Positions 1 through 15,600 of a DNA stretch of 39,658 bases are shown piece after piece. Positions within the stretch are counted from its first letter, which is position 1, and the number at the start of each line of letters is the position of its first letter. Origin of the DNA: Clostridia bacterium (GTDB lineage Bacteria; Bacillota; Clostridia; Oscillospirales; CAG-272); assembly GCA_017505745.1 (NCBI GenBank), contig JAFVOP010000075.1, forward strand, positions 1 through 39,658, in the 5' to 3' direction. Under the pieces are notes generated by a model. That model was not told where the DNA came from, made no database searches, and saw nothing but the letters and a program-made list of their open reading frames with translations. A program made the position numbers and the translations under genes.

Positions 1-244
1 CTTCATTAGCGTAAAAACAGATAGTTGCTTATATTAAAACTATCTTGTGGAGCGTTTTGGGTGGTGGTACCAAAACGCTAGCGGGAGCTATTGTTTATCC
101 ACCGCGCACGAAAGTAGCCAATTTCGCAATAAAAATGTGTGTAAAGTTCTTGAAGGGGCGTGGGGGAACTTCTTTAAATAAGTTCCCCCACAAAAATATT
201 ACGCTAACAAAGCTTATGTTCAAGAAGTTCCCCCACAAAATGTG
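1..244 (+). repeat. Structured intergenic repeat element, copy A
   Basis: This stretch holds no credible gene. It contains ordered hairpins: an 8-bp stem at 19-26/38-45, a 10-bp stem at 51-60/70-79 (AGCGTTTTGG with CCAAAACGCT), then a 52-nt block at 103-154, then a G/C-rich stem at 160-170/181-191. The 52-nt block is identical to 34580-34631, and the flanking hairpins sit in the same order there with different bases, so this is a dispersed element and not chance similarity. The left arm of the last hairpin (160-174) can also pair over 15 bp with 222-236, giving two mutually exclusive folds. It lies just downstream of the beta-galactosidase gene on the other strand, so it could also shape that transcript's 3' end. 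Function unknown. Confidence 0.7.
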
Positions 245-3376
<3,132 letters not shown>

Positions 3377-3406
3377 TCAAGGGTGAATAATGGGTATTCC
3401 AAGGTA

Positions 3407-3435
3407 ATTATGCCATTCTTTTCGATGTTTGTCAA
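3407..3435 (-). promoter_or_regulatory. SigA-type promoter of the beta-galactosidase gene
   Basis: On the minus strand, TTGACA (3430-3435) and CATAAT (3407-3412) are separated by 17 nt, about 50 nt before the lacZ start. The -35 is perfect and the -10 has one mismatch. The rest of the 325-nt divergent intergenic region (3356-3680) is AT-rich and may hold an operator, but I could not pick out a convincing one. Confidence 0.75.
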
Positions 3436-3579
3436 GAAGAACCGTGCACATCGTAAAGTATTTTTTTATTCGTGCAGAATAATACAATTTTTTGAATGTC
3501 GGAGGTCCGTTTTCGACGTCTTATTTGCATTTGTTTACCAAATGTTCAATTGTATACCTGTATAAATCTCCCTTTTTGC

Positions 3580-3608
3580 TTGACAAAGACGGAACGAGGT
3601 GATAAAAT
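3580..3608 (+). promoter_or_regulatory. Probable SigA promoter of the giant lipoprotein gene
   Basis: TTGACA at 3580-3585 is followed after 17 nt by TAAAAT at 3603-3608. A perfect TATAAT at 3610-3615 is present too but would need a 24-nt spacer. The predicted leader of about 65 nt contains the palindrome GCGCAAGCTTGCGC (3631-3644) before the ribosome binding site GGGAGG at 3666-3671. Confidence 0.7.
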
Positions 3609-3680
3609 ATATAATGAACAAATATTTTAAGCGCAAGCTTGCGCGATCATTTATTATTTCATCTTGGGAGGTTATCCGAA

Positions 3681-6600
3681 ATGAAGCAAACGAAAATCCT
3701 TTGGAGTTGCCTGTTTTGTCTGGTGGCTCTGGTGATCGGACTGACGTGCTTGAGCAGCTGTGGATTCAAATCCCTGTTCTCCAAGAACGAACCCGATACC
3801 GAGACCGAATCTGCAACGGGCGATGACTCCTGCAATCACGCATGGAGTCCGTGGGCGGTTGTAACCCCGGCTACCTGTACCGAGGGCGGTGTGCGGGAGC
3901 GCATATGCTCGAAGTGTCAGAAGCTGGAGCCCGGCAACATTGCTCCTCTGGGACACGATTGGGGCGAATGGGAAGAGACCGTTGCTCCAAGCTGTCAGGC
4001 CCATGGCGTACTGACCCGTGTTTGTAAGAACAACGATGCACACGTGGAAAGCAAGCAGACGGAGGAGCGTCAGCACGTGTTCGACCGTGAGGTTGTCGAC
4101 GCGAAGTATCTGAAATCCGAGGCTACCTGTACGGCGCGTGCGGTGTACTACAAGTCCTGTGTGTGCGGCCTGCATGAAACCGGCGACTATGCGGCGGTCT
4201 TTACGTTCGGCGCGCCTCCTGCGCACAGTGTATCGAACTGGGTAAGCATCGGAAGTGCCGGACACCGCGGCTCCTGCGAGTGCGGCAGAACCGAAACACT
4301 GCCTCACGTATGGAACGACGGTGTAACGATCAGCGAGCCCACCCATACGCAGGATGGACAAATGCTGTATACCTGTGTGGATTGCGGTGCAACCAAAACG
4401 GCGAAGCTGGCGGCCACCAAGGACCATGAATTCCCCAACGAGTGGACCATGGACGGGGACCTGCACTACCGTGAGTGCTCTTGCGGAAAGATCGAAATGT
4501 ACCCGCACGAATGGGGCGACGGTGTGATCAGCGTTGCGCCCGATTGCAGCAAAGAGGGCGTGAAGACCTATATTTGCGGCAGCGGATGCGGAGCTACCAA
4601 GGTAGTTTCGATTCCCAAGACCACCGACCACAAATATACGGTCTGCGAATACATGGATGAGGCCCTGCACACCTTGACCTGCGATTGCTGCGGAAAGGTG
4701 CTGTACCAGGATCATGATTGGCAGCGCAACGAGAAGAAGGATGTTGCTCCTACGCACGTGGCGGTTGGCGTTGAGGCCTACCTTTGTGTAGGATGCGGCG
4801 CGGAAAAGACCAAAACGGTTGCTCCCTCGGAGGAGTTGGCCAACGCGCATACCTTCAAGAACTCCTGGTTGCCCTTTGACTCCACGCACCACCGCCTGAT
4901 CTGTGATTGCGGTGAGGTGGAGCTTGCCGTTCACGAATGGGACGTTGAGGTAACGAAGGAGGCTACGCACACCGAAGAGGGTGAGCGGAGATATACCTGT
5001 AAGTGCGGCGAAACCAAAACCGAGGTTGTAGAAAAGCTGGAGGGCCATACCTTTGGTGAGTGGACCGAGGCGGAGAGTGGACACAAACGTGTCTGCGCGT
5101 GCGGCGCTTACGAGGAGGCTGAGCACGCGTGGGATGCCAAGGGTGAGATCACGCTGCAGCCCACCCACCTGTTGGAGGGTGAGATCGTCTTTACCTGTAC
5201 CGATTGCGGCGCTACCGCCGCCAAGGTGTTGGAAAAGACGAAGGAGCACACCTTTGGTGAATGGTATCACGATGAGGATCCCGACGTTCATGTGCGCAAG
5301 TGCGCGTGCGGGGAAACCGAGCGTGAGGCGCACGCCTGGGATTCCGGACGTGTAACGCTGGCTCCCACCTGCTCGAAGGAAGGTGAGCGGACGAAGATCT
5401 GCACGGTTTGCGGCGCAAAGAAGATCGAGAGCGTGGAAAAAACCGAGCATGCAAATCTGGTGTATATCTCCAAGAGCGCGCTGATCCACGAAGTAAAGTG
5501 TATGGATTGCGAAACCTCCGTTGAGGAAAAGCACGTATGGGATAACGGAAGAGAAACCAATCCCGCAACCTGTCAAAAGGGAGCGGTTTGGGTATATACC
5601 TGTAAGCTCTGCTCACATGAGGTAACCGAAGAGAAGACCGAGCTGGCCGACCATACGTACGGTGATTGGGAGATCGCGGAAAACGGCGGCTCCGTACGCT
5701 ACTGTACGGTCTGCAACGATAAGGACACCTCCGAGCACCACTGGGATCAGGGAACCGTTACAAATCCCGCTACCCATACCGGCGAAGGAACCAAGCTGTA
5801 TACCTGTACCGATGAGGGCTGCGACGCCACCTTTGAGGCATCCATCCCCAAAACTCCCGAGCATACCTATAACGTGAAGGATCCTACCAACGAGGATGCT
5901 TTGAAGAGTAAGGCCACCTGTCAGGCGTATGCCCTTTACTATTACGTCTGCGCGTGCGGACACGTCCCAACGGACGGGGATGCAACCACCTTCCCGTATG
6001 AAGAGGGCAGTCTTGCTGAGCATGTATTCCAGCGTGAAGATTTTGATCCGAAGTACATCCGAAACGAAGCAAGCTGCGGCGTTGACGCTACCTATTACAA
6101 GTCTTGTCTCTACTGTGAAGCGCACGGAACCGAGGAGTATTTTACCGAGGAAGGCTCTGCGCTGGAGCATAACTATACGGAGAGTCTGATCCCTGCCCGT
6201 TGCGGACAGAGCGGCTTGCGGACCTATACCTGCGGCAACTGCGGGGATATCCAAACCGAAGAGATCCCCGCACTGGAGCATGTTTGGGTAGAAGAGAAGA
6301 AGGCCGCCAGCTGCTTGAACGGTGGCACGTCCGGCTACATAAAGACCTACTGTAAGAATGACGGCTGTACGGCCGGCGAATACACGGAGATCCTTCCCGA
6401 GCACAGCTACCTTGTGGAGATCACCGCGGCAACCTGTACCAAGGACGGCGAAGAGCGTAGGGTGTGCACCGTGTGCGGACACGAGCCCGAGCCGATCAAG
6501 CTGGAGGCTACCGGTGAGCACGATTACAGCCGCAAGATCGTGGAAAGCGTGCAGACCTGCACCACGCCCGGTATTACCAAGTACATGTGTAAAGGGTGCG

Positions 6601-9600
6601 GCGAGTTCAAGCGCAACGAAGAGGGCACCGAGATCTACGTAGATTACGAGCCCGCGCTGGAGCACGAGCATTTTGCATACGATTACGTAGAGGCTACCTG
6701 TTTGACCCCGAAGTACAAGAGAAGCGTGTGCAAATGCGGATACGTTCTCCAATCGGTCGCTCAGGGCCAGGCAAACGGTCATAGCTGGACCGATGGCAAG
6801 AAGATCGATCCCACCTGTACCGCCGAGGGCTCGTTGGAGCAGCATTGCTCGGTCAAGGGATGCGATGCCGAGCAGACTGTACCGCTCGATAAGCTCGCGC
6901 ACGAGCTGAAGATCACGCCGGTAGCGGCAACCTGTGAAACCAACGGATATGAAGTGACCGAGTGCTCCAACTGCGACTATCGTGTAGAGAAGACAACGTC
7001 GGCCGCATTGGGACACCGCTATCCCGTAGATACCACCGTAACCGTTCCTCCCACCTGTGAGGAGGAGGGATACAAGCTTAAGACGTGTATCGGATGCGGC
7101 AAGGAAGATAAGAGCGAGGTGATCCCTCCGCTCGGACATCTTTGGGAGGTGAATGACGCCACCTGCTATACGCCCGATTACTGTGACCGCGGATGCGGCA
7201 AGGAGGGCGACGGAGCCACCGGACAGCACGTCTACGCGATTGTGGATTCCGAAACCGTAGAGGCAACCTGTGAAACCAACGGATCGCAGACCTGGCGGTG
7301 TACTACCGAGGGTTGTACGGCATCCTACACCGTAGAAACTCACGCGTTGGGTCACACGCTCGATCCTTCTACCACCGAGATTAAGACCAACACCACGGTG
7401 GGAACCGACGCGGGCTGCATTACGCAGGAGATCAAGTGCACCAAGTGCAGTGTGCCCACCTGTGGAAAGGTGGTAGAGGTTGTTTACGATTCCTACAACT
7501 CCTGTCACTACAACAAGCAGCTGACCAAGGCGGCAACCTGTCAAGTACCCGGTCTGTATACCTACACGTGTAGCGTAGAGGGCTGCGGCCATTCCTACAC
7601 CGAGGAGATTCCGGTTCCCGAGAATCCCGAGCATAAGTGGGTTGACGGCCCCCAGTCCCTGAACACTGGCAACACCAAAATCATGGTGTGTGGGTATGAT
7701 GGTTGTAAGGCTACCAAAACGGTGGTGGACGCCTCCAACGGCGTAACTGCGGATGACCTGGATAATTCCAAGGAGCTGGTGCTCGGCAACGCGTCGATCA
7801 CGCTGGACGATGCCACCAAGGAAGCCCTGAAGGAAACGGCCGGCAGCGGCTCGCTCAATCTGGCGGTGGACGCTCTGAAGGGAGAGGATCTTGGAAATCT
7901 GGTGGATCTTCCCGAGGGAAGCACCGTATACAACCTGACGATGTCGGTTGGAGAGGATCAGAATATTTCGCAGTTCGACGGCTTGGTTACCGTTCGAATT
8001 CCGTATACGTTGGAGCCCGGTGACGATCCCGATGCGATCATCATCTGGTACATCAACGATCTGGGTGAGGTTGACGAGATCAAAGCCCGCTATGTAGAGA
8101 TCGACGGAGAGGGATATGCGGAATTCCAAACCAATCACTTCTCCTATTACACCGTTACCCGTTTGACTCCCGCGCAACGCTGCGAGAAGTACGGACACTC
8201 CGTAAAGGAAGTGGTGCAAAAGGCCAACTGCCTGATCGACGGCTACGTGCTCCACGTTTGTACCCGTTGCGGAAACCGCGAAACCAAAGAGACCACCGAA
8301 GCGTACGGCCACGATTGGCAGGATACCGTGATTCCCGCCACCTGTACCACCTCGGGCTGCACGGTATCGGTTTGTCTCCGTTGTCAGCTCAAATATGAGC
8401 ACGACGCGGTAAAGGCCTTTGGTCACAGCATGCTTCATTCCGTGGAGGATAGCAAGGATGCATCCTGTGCCGAGGCGGGATATAAGCGCTATGTATGTAC
8501 CAACGAGGGGTGTGAATATACGCGCGACGTAGCGCTCGCCAAGCTGGCGCATGCATACACCAAAACGGTGATCGAGCCTACCTGTACTACCGGTGGCGTT
8601 ACCGTTTATACCTGTGAAAACTGCGGACAGAGCCACGAAAGCGCGCTTACCGTTGCCAAGGGACATCGCACGGTAGATCGGGTGGTTGCTCCCACCTGTA
8701 CCTCCGGCGGATATACCGAGCATTTCTGCGAGATCTGTAACGCCCGTTTCGAAAATACCAACGAAACCGAAAAACGCGCGCATAGCTGGAACGTCAAGGA
8801 GCCCACCTGCGGCGTGGGACAGACTTGTACCGTTTGCGGTGCTAAGGGCGCGGAAGCAACCAATGCGCACGTATACGGCAAGGATGGCCTTTGCAAAACC
8901 TGTAAAAAGGCGTGCGAGCACGAGTGGTATGACGGTGCCGTTGTGCTTCCCACCTGTGAAACCGACGGATACACCAAGCGCATTTGTCTCCATTGCGAGC
9001 AGGAATACACCGGCGAAGGCTATGAGGAATACAAGAAGCAGGAAAGCCACGGCGGACATCAGTGGATGCTGGTGGATTCCAAAACGCCTACCTGTAAAGC
9101 CAACGGATACGGCTATCGCAACAGCCGCTGTCAGCTTTGCGGAGAGACGCAAAAGGAAACCCTGGAGCCTCTGAGCCATGAGATCGTAAAGGAACACATC
9201 GCGGCAACCTGTACGGAGGACGGATACGTTCGCGAATACTGCAAGGGCTGCGGCGAAACAATGAATTCTGAGGTGCTTTCTGCCACCGGACACAAGTACG
9301 AAATTCTGGAAAAGACCGAGGTTTCCTGTGAGACCAACGGTTACAGCAAATCGAAGTGTACGGTTTGCGGCAACGTGCTGGAGGAGACCGTTGCGATGAC
9401 CGGACACAACATGGTGCTGAAATCCCATGTTGATCCTACCTGTACCAAGGAAGGCTACCAATATTTCGTTTGTCAAAATAAGCACTGTAATCATAAAGAA
9501 GAGATCACGCTGGAGAAGCTTCCGCATGCGTTTGGCGGTTGGAAGAAGTTCGACGGTGAGAGCCATGTTCGTTCCTGCAGCTGCGGAATGACCGAAACCG

Positions 9601-12600
9601 CAGAACACGCATGGGAAGAAACCAAGATCCTGGAGCATGCAACGCATCACAAGGCCGGCGAAAAGCTGCTGACCTGTGCAGACTGTAAGGCAACTGCAAC
9701 CGAGGAGATCCCGCAGATCCCGCACGAATTCGGAGATTGGGTGAACCTTGACGAAAACCGCCACGCGCGCCGTTGCGATTGCGGAGACGTGGAGTATGAT
9801 GATCACGGATGGACCGTGAAGGAGCATGTGGAGCCTACCCACTATGCGGACGGCAAGACCCTGTACGGATGTGACACCTGCGGCGCTACCCGCACCGAGA
9901 TGCATGCGCAGATCGCGCACAGCTTTGGCGAATGGATCGCGGACGGCGACGTGCATAAGCGCGTGTGCAGCTGCTCCGAAACCGAAATCCAGGACCACGA
10001 GTGGCAACTCAAGCAGCACGTGGATGCAACCTGTAAGGACGACGGAAAGGACGTATTCGTCTGCCCCGTTTGCTCGCACGAGAGAACCGAGGTTCTCCCC
10101 AAGCACGAAAATCACGATTTTGGCGATTGGTTTGACGTTGAAGGCGGACGGAAGCGCGTCTGCAAGGTTTGTGGGAAGGAAGAAACCACGATCCACACCT
10201 GGGATCAGGGTGCGGTAACCAAGGAGCCCACCTGTAAGGAGGAGGGAATCCGTACCTACACCTGTACGGTTTGCGGCGCTACCGAAACCGAAAGCATTGC
10301 AAAGAAGGATCATGTATTCGGATCCTGGACCGACTACAACGGTACCAAGCACGTGCGCGTATGCGACTGCGGTGAAGCCGAGTATGCGTCGCACGAATGG
10401 GATGCCGGAAAGGAAACGCAGGCTCCCACACATGTCAAGGAAGGCGTTCTGACCAAAACCTGTAAAGATTGTAAGGCCACGAAGGAGGAGCCGATCCAAA
10501 CGCTTCCCGGGCACGTCTTTGCAAACGGTTGGGTATCCGTGGATGACAAGAAGCATGCCCGCGAGTGCGCGTGCGGCGAGATCGAGTATGCGGAGCATTT
10601 CCGTGATCAGGTAGAAGTGATCCGCGAGGCTACCCACTACGAGAGCGGCTTGAGACTGGAGACCTGTACGACCTGCGGCGACAGTCGCGAGGTAGAGATC
10701 CCGCAGATCAAGCATGTGTTTGGCGATTGGTATGAGGTTGACGGCAAGCAGCATGCAAGAAGCTGCTCGTGTAAGGAGACCGAATACGCCGACCACGAGT
10801 GGGATGAGGGCGTGGTGGTCACTCCCGCTACCCACTTGAAAGAGGGAGAGACAACGTACACCTGCGTTACCTGCGGTGCCGAAAAGACCGAGCTTCAGGA
10901 GAAGCTGGATGGTCACAGCTACAAGGAGACCAATCGCGTAGAGCCTACCTGTACCAAGGATGGCCGCGTGACCTACACCTGTGCATGTAAGGAGAGCTAC
11001 ACCGAAATCCTCAAGGCGCCCGGACACAGCTACGGAGACGGTGGCGCATGCACCGTGTGCGGAGAAAAGTTGCCCGAGGAGGGTGAATGCAATCACTCCA
11101 ACCTCGATTCCTTGAAGATCGAGACCGAATTTTTGACCAACGTGCATACCTGCAGCCAGGGTGTACGCGTGCGCTACGTTTGCCCGACCTGCGGAGAGAC
11201 GGTAAAAACCGAGGTGCATTTCAGCCACGACTACGAGGTTCAAGAGATCGATATGGCGGAATGCGGCTGTCCTTGCGAGGGCGCTCAGCTGATCATCGAT
11301 GCTTGTCGCTTCTGTGGCAGGGGAGACGCACATTTTGAAAGCGGATGTCGGTACTATAGTCAAGACGAGATGTACGTCGATTACGAGACCGGAATCCGTC
11401 ATCGCGTAATGACCCTCACCTGCGAGGAGCACAACTGGTCGTATCAGATCGACGAACAAATCGGCGAGGTCGTTGTGGGATGCGAATCTCGCATCGAAAC
11501 TGTCTATACGTTCGGCTTGAACTCCAAGCCGATGAAGATCACTCTTACGCATGTGCAAAGCCAGCACGAAACCGTAGGAAATACCTCCGAGTCGATTGAC
11601 ATGGAAACCGACGGGGACGGCAAGGAATGGCGCACCGTTACCCAGATTTACGAGAGCCGCTGTGCGAAGTGCGGCGCCCTTCTCGAGATCCGGACAATTA
11701 AGATACGCTACAACGAAGAGAACCTTCCGTTCTGGGCCTATATGCAGGAAAAGGTTCCCATGGATCCCTATAATAAAGAATGTAACGAGTTTATCATTAC
11801 AGGGGAGGCATATCAGGAGGCCGAATATGAGATCAGTGAAAGCGGCGAACCGATCTCCAGTCGCATGCGGATGCGCATGATCCAATACGCCCCCGACGGC
11901 AGCGTGCAATACGTGGAGGTAACGGAACAGCACGTAGATGCCAACGCGTACCGTACGTATGAGTCGGTTTCGATCTACGTTCCCATAAATGGGGAAGAGG
12001 TCCTGATCAATCAGGAGGAAACCACCTATTGCAACATTATCCGCACGGACGGTCATGTAGAGAATCTTCCCACCAAACGGGTAACGTCTCAGTATCAGGA
12101 AAACGGCGAGCTGACGTACAGCGCAACCGAGATCTGGGAATACACCACGTTTGAAGGCAATGATTGCAAGCTGCACATCAAGCACACGCTTCCCGACGGA
12201 ACCGTGGAGGAAGAGATGCGGTATCAGCACGGCGACACCGAGATTACCTATTCCTTTGAGGGTGATGAGCAAAACTGCGAAAGCGGCTATCGCGTGAACC
12301 ATGTATGTCAGGATTGCGGCGAGGTCACGATGAGCTATGTGGAATACGGTCACCGCTGTGAGGATGAGTACATTGACCTGTACGAGCTGGGCTGCCACTG
12401 TGGCGGCAAGGCTTACGTCTCAAAGTGCACCGTTTGTGGATATACCTCGGGTGAAGTGAGTCTGGGATGTAAGCTGCAGACGGAATCCAAGAACGTTGGC
12501 TACGACGAGGCAGGCAATCTGCACGTTACCGTTGTTTTCGTTTGCGAGGGCTGTGGCTTCCGTTATTCCGTTGAGGAATGGACGGTAAGAGAAAACTGCA

Positions 12601-15600
12601 CGGGCTACCGCTACGAGATCTATCGCTTGGGTCTTTCCGAGGACGGAAGCGAGGCCAAGAAGGAGTTTACTCTCCGCACGATGACGGAAAAGACCGAGCA
12701 CTCCTGGAACACCGAGGTTCTGAGCAGCGAGACCAAGACCGAGGTGGATGCGGACGGACGTACGGTAACCGTAACGCTTCTTGAAGAAAAGGTCTACTGT
12801 ACGGCCTGTGGCAACGGCTCCAAGCATACGCTGACCGAAACCAGGATCGACGAAAACGGCAATCTGCTCTACAAGTCGGTTTCCGAATTCGGGGTGGATT
12901 CCGATACCGACGAGTCCTATGTGATCCGCAAAACGATCATGGAGTATACGCTTGCAACTCCTGCAAACGAAGCCCCCTTCTATTATCTCTCCCTGAAGCT
13001 GGTGAATACCTACGACCGTGCGGGCGACGTGTTGATGTTCGACCGTTACACCTACACCTATCGAAACGGAGACTACTGTCATCTGGAGGAGAGCTATACG
13101 AATAGCGCCGGACTTGGCTTTGGCGGAACCACCACCACGCACAGAGGCGAAAGCACTACGACGGAGTTCCTCAACGGCGAGAACTGCGAGACGGGTGTGA
13201 TCGTGAAGCACTTCTGCACAAGCTGCGGCGAAACGATTGCTACCGATACCTATTACCATCATATCACAGAGGGTAAGACCGTAGATCTGAGCCAGTACGG
13301 CAATAAGTGCGGAACCACCGTATATGTGGGCGTTTGTCCTTGCGGCCGCTCCATGGATTGGTGGTTTGAAAAGCACAATTGCTCTTTTGAGTCCTCTTAC
13401 AAGTGCGTAGAGGGAGAGGATGGCTTCTCCCATGACGTTCACACCTTTGTTTGCACCCAGTGCGGATTTACCTACGTAGAGGAGATGTGGTCGGAGAAAA
13501 CGGAGGGCTCCTGCGTATTTGTCGATCATCACGTGATCCGCTTTGGCACGCAGTCTACCGAGAGCGAGCCCTACGTGGTGGAGACCGAGGTCGTCACGGA
13601 GAACCACTCGTTGATGCACCAGATCATTGTGGATGAGTTTACGGAGAGGGTTACGGAAACGGGCGCAACCGTGCAGGTACATACGTATGAAGCTGCATAT
13701 GTATGCCGGACCTGCGGATACTCCGAGAATCGTGAGAGAACCGTAACCGAGACCGATGCCAACGGCTTGGTGCTGTCCAAATATCACGCCTCCTATGCTG
13801 TGGAAAACGGGAAGGAATTCCTGTATATGGAATCCACACACACCTATGGTACGGCTGCAAATGAGGACGGAAGCTTCTTTACTTACCAGCTGGGATACAC
13901 CTGCTCGTATTATTCGGCTTCCGGTGAGAAGACGAACGGATGGACTGACGTTTATAGCTACACCGAGGGGAACTACTGTGTATATACCGTCACCACTACC
14001 GATTTCTACGGAAAGGAAACTACCGTGGAGAAGACTGCTCACGGCAAGACCGAGCCTCACTACGAGCTTGTAGAAAATGCCTCGAGCTGTGAGGACGGTG
14101 TGATCCAGAAGATCGTTTGCGTCAGATGTAACGAGGTTCTTTCCACAAAGACCCATTATTCGCACCTTACCGTATCGAAGCGCACCGACCTCTCTGAGTA
14201 CGGAGCCGTTTGCAAAGGATACATTCAGCTGTATAGCTGTATCTGCGGTCAGGAGCGCTCGATCCGGTTCTCCAACAACTGCAAAGCGATGCAAGAGGAC
14301 CTGAGCTACGAGCAGGACGGTGTTCACCATCAAAAAACGCGCTATACCTGTACCGATCCCAACTGCGGATTTGTGTACACCTATGAGTATTGGTACGAGA
14401 TTGATGAGGATTGTGAGCAGACCTATTACGAGCGCTACAGCCTGGGCGTTGATGAGGACGGTGGTGCGCTTGAGGAGATCGGAATCAAGAAAGAAAATGG
14501 GTACAGTCACTCGCTGCAGCCCGAAACGATCTCTCAATCGAAGACCACCGAAACCGATGCCAACGGCAATGAGCTGACGGTAGAGGTGCTGGAGGAGCGC
14601 TTGGTTTGCTCGAACTGTCAGTTGATGCAGAGTCATGTAAAGACCGTTCGAAAGACCGATGCCAACGGCAATGAGCTGTATTTCTACCGCGGCAACTATG
14701 CATACGATGAGGAGAACGAGCCTTATCTGGAAAGCGAAGAGGAGATCTCCTACATCCTGCGTACGCTTGCGAACGGGGAGCAGATGCTCTATACCGAATG
14801 TCGTACCTGTTCGAGCTATGATTCCAATCAGAATCAGACGGATTTCGAACGCCACACCTATCATTATTCCGAGGGTGATTTCTGTACGTACACGGTTACC
14901 CACGAGTATATGGGCGGAAAGGAATATGAGGAAACGGTTTCCGAGCATGCGAAGATCGAAATCACACAAACGCTTCTCGAAGGGGCTACCGACTGTAAGG
15001 AAGGATGGATCTATCGCGAGATCTGCGAAGCCTGCGGAAAGGTGACCTACGAGGATACTCGCTACGGACATGAGACCTATCCGAGAACCGTAGAGATGAC
15101 GCCCTACGGTGCTGTATGCGGCGGACATATTGTGATTCATTCCTGTGCATGTCATTACAAGTCGAGTGTGAATATCCTTTTGGGATGTAATTTTGAGGCA
15201 ACTACCGAACGAGTTCCTCAGGAGGACGGAGGTACCCGTACCTATTATTATTACACCTGTACAAACGAGGCTTGCGGATTCCGTTATGTAAGAGAGGTCT
15301 GCAATGAATACGATGCCTCCTGCAACCGCATCAACCGCACGCGCTATGCATTCGGTCTGGATGCCGAGAACAATGCGGCCTACGAATTTTCGTATCAGAG
15401 AATTACCGGAAACAATCACTCCTTTAGCTACGGTGCGGTTTCTACGGAGACCTCTACCGAGACCGATGCCAACGGCGCTCTTCTGAACGTAAAGATAGAA
15501 AAGCACCAAAGCATTTGCGAGCGTTGCGGATTGGTTGGATCGCAGGACTACATGCTGAAAACCGAAAAGACCGATTCCAACGGCAACGTGGTAGAGGTTA

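Noticed and set aside
3831-11087. Repeat array considered as a CRISPR array or a DNA satellite.
   Set aside because: The periodicity is in the protein, units vary in length and sequence, and the reading frame is kept throughout; there are no identical direct repeats with uniform spacers.
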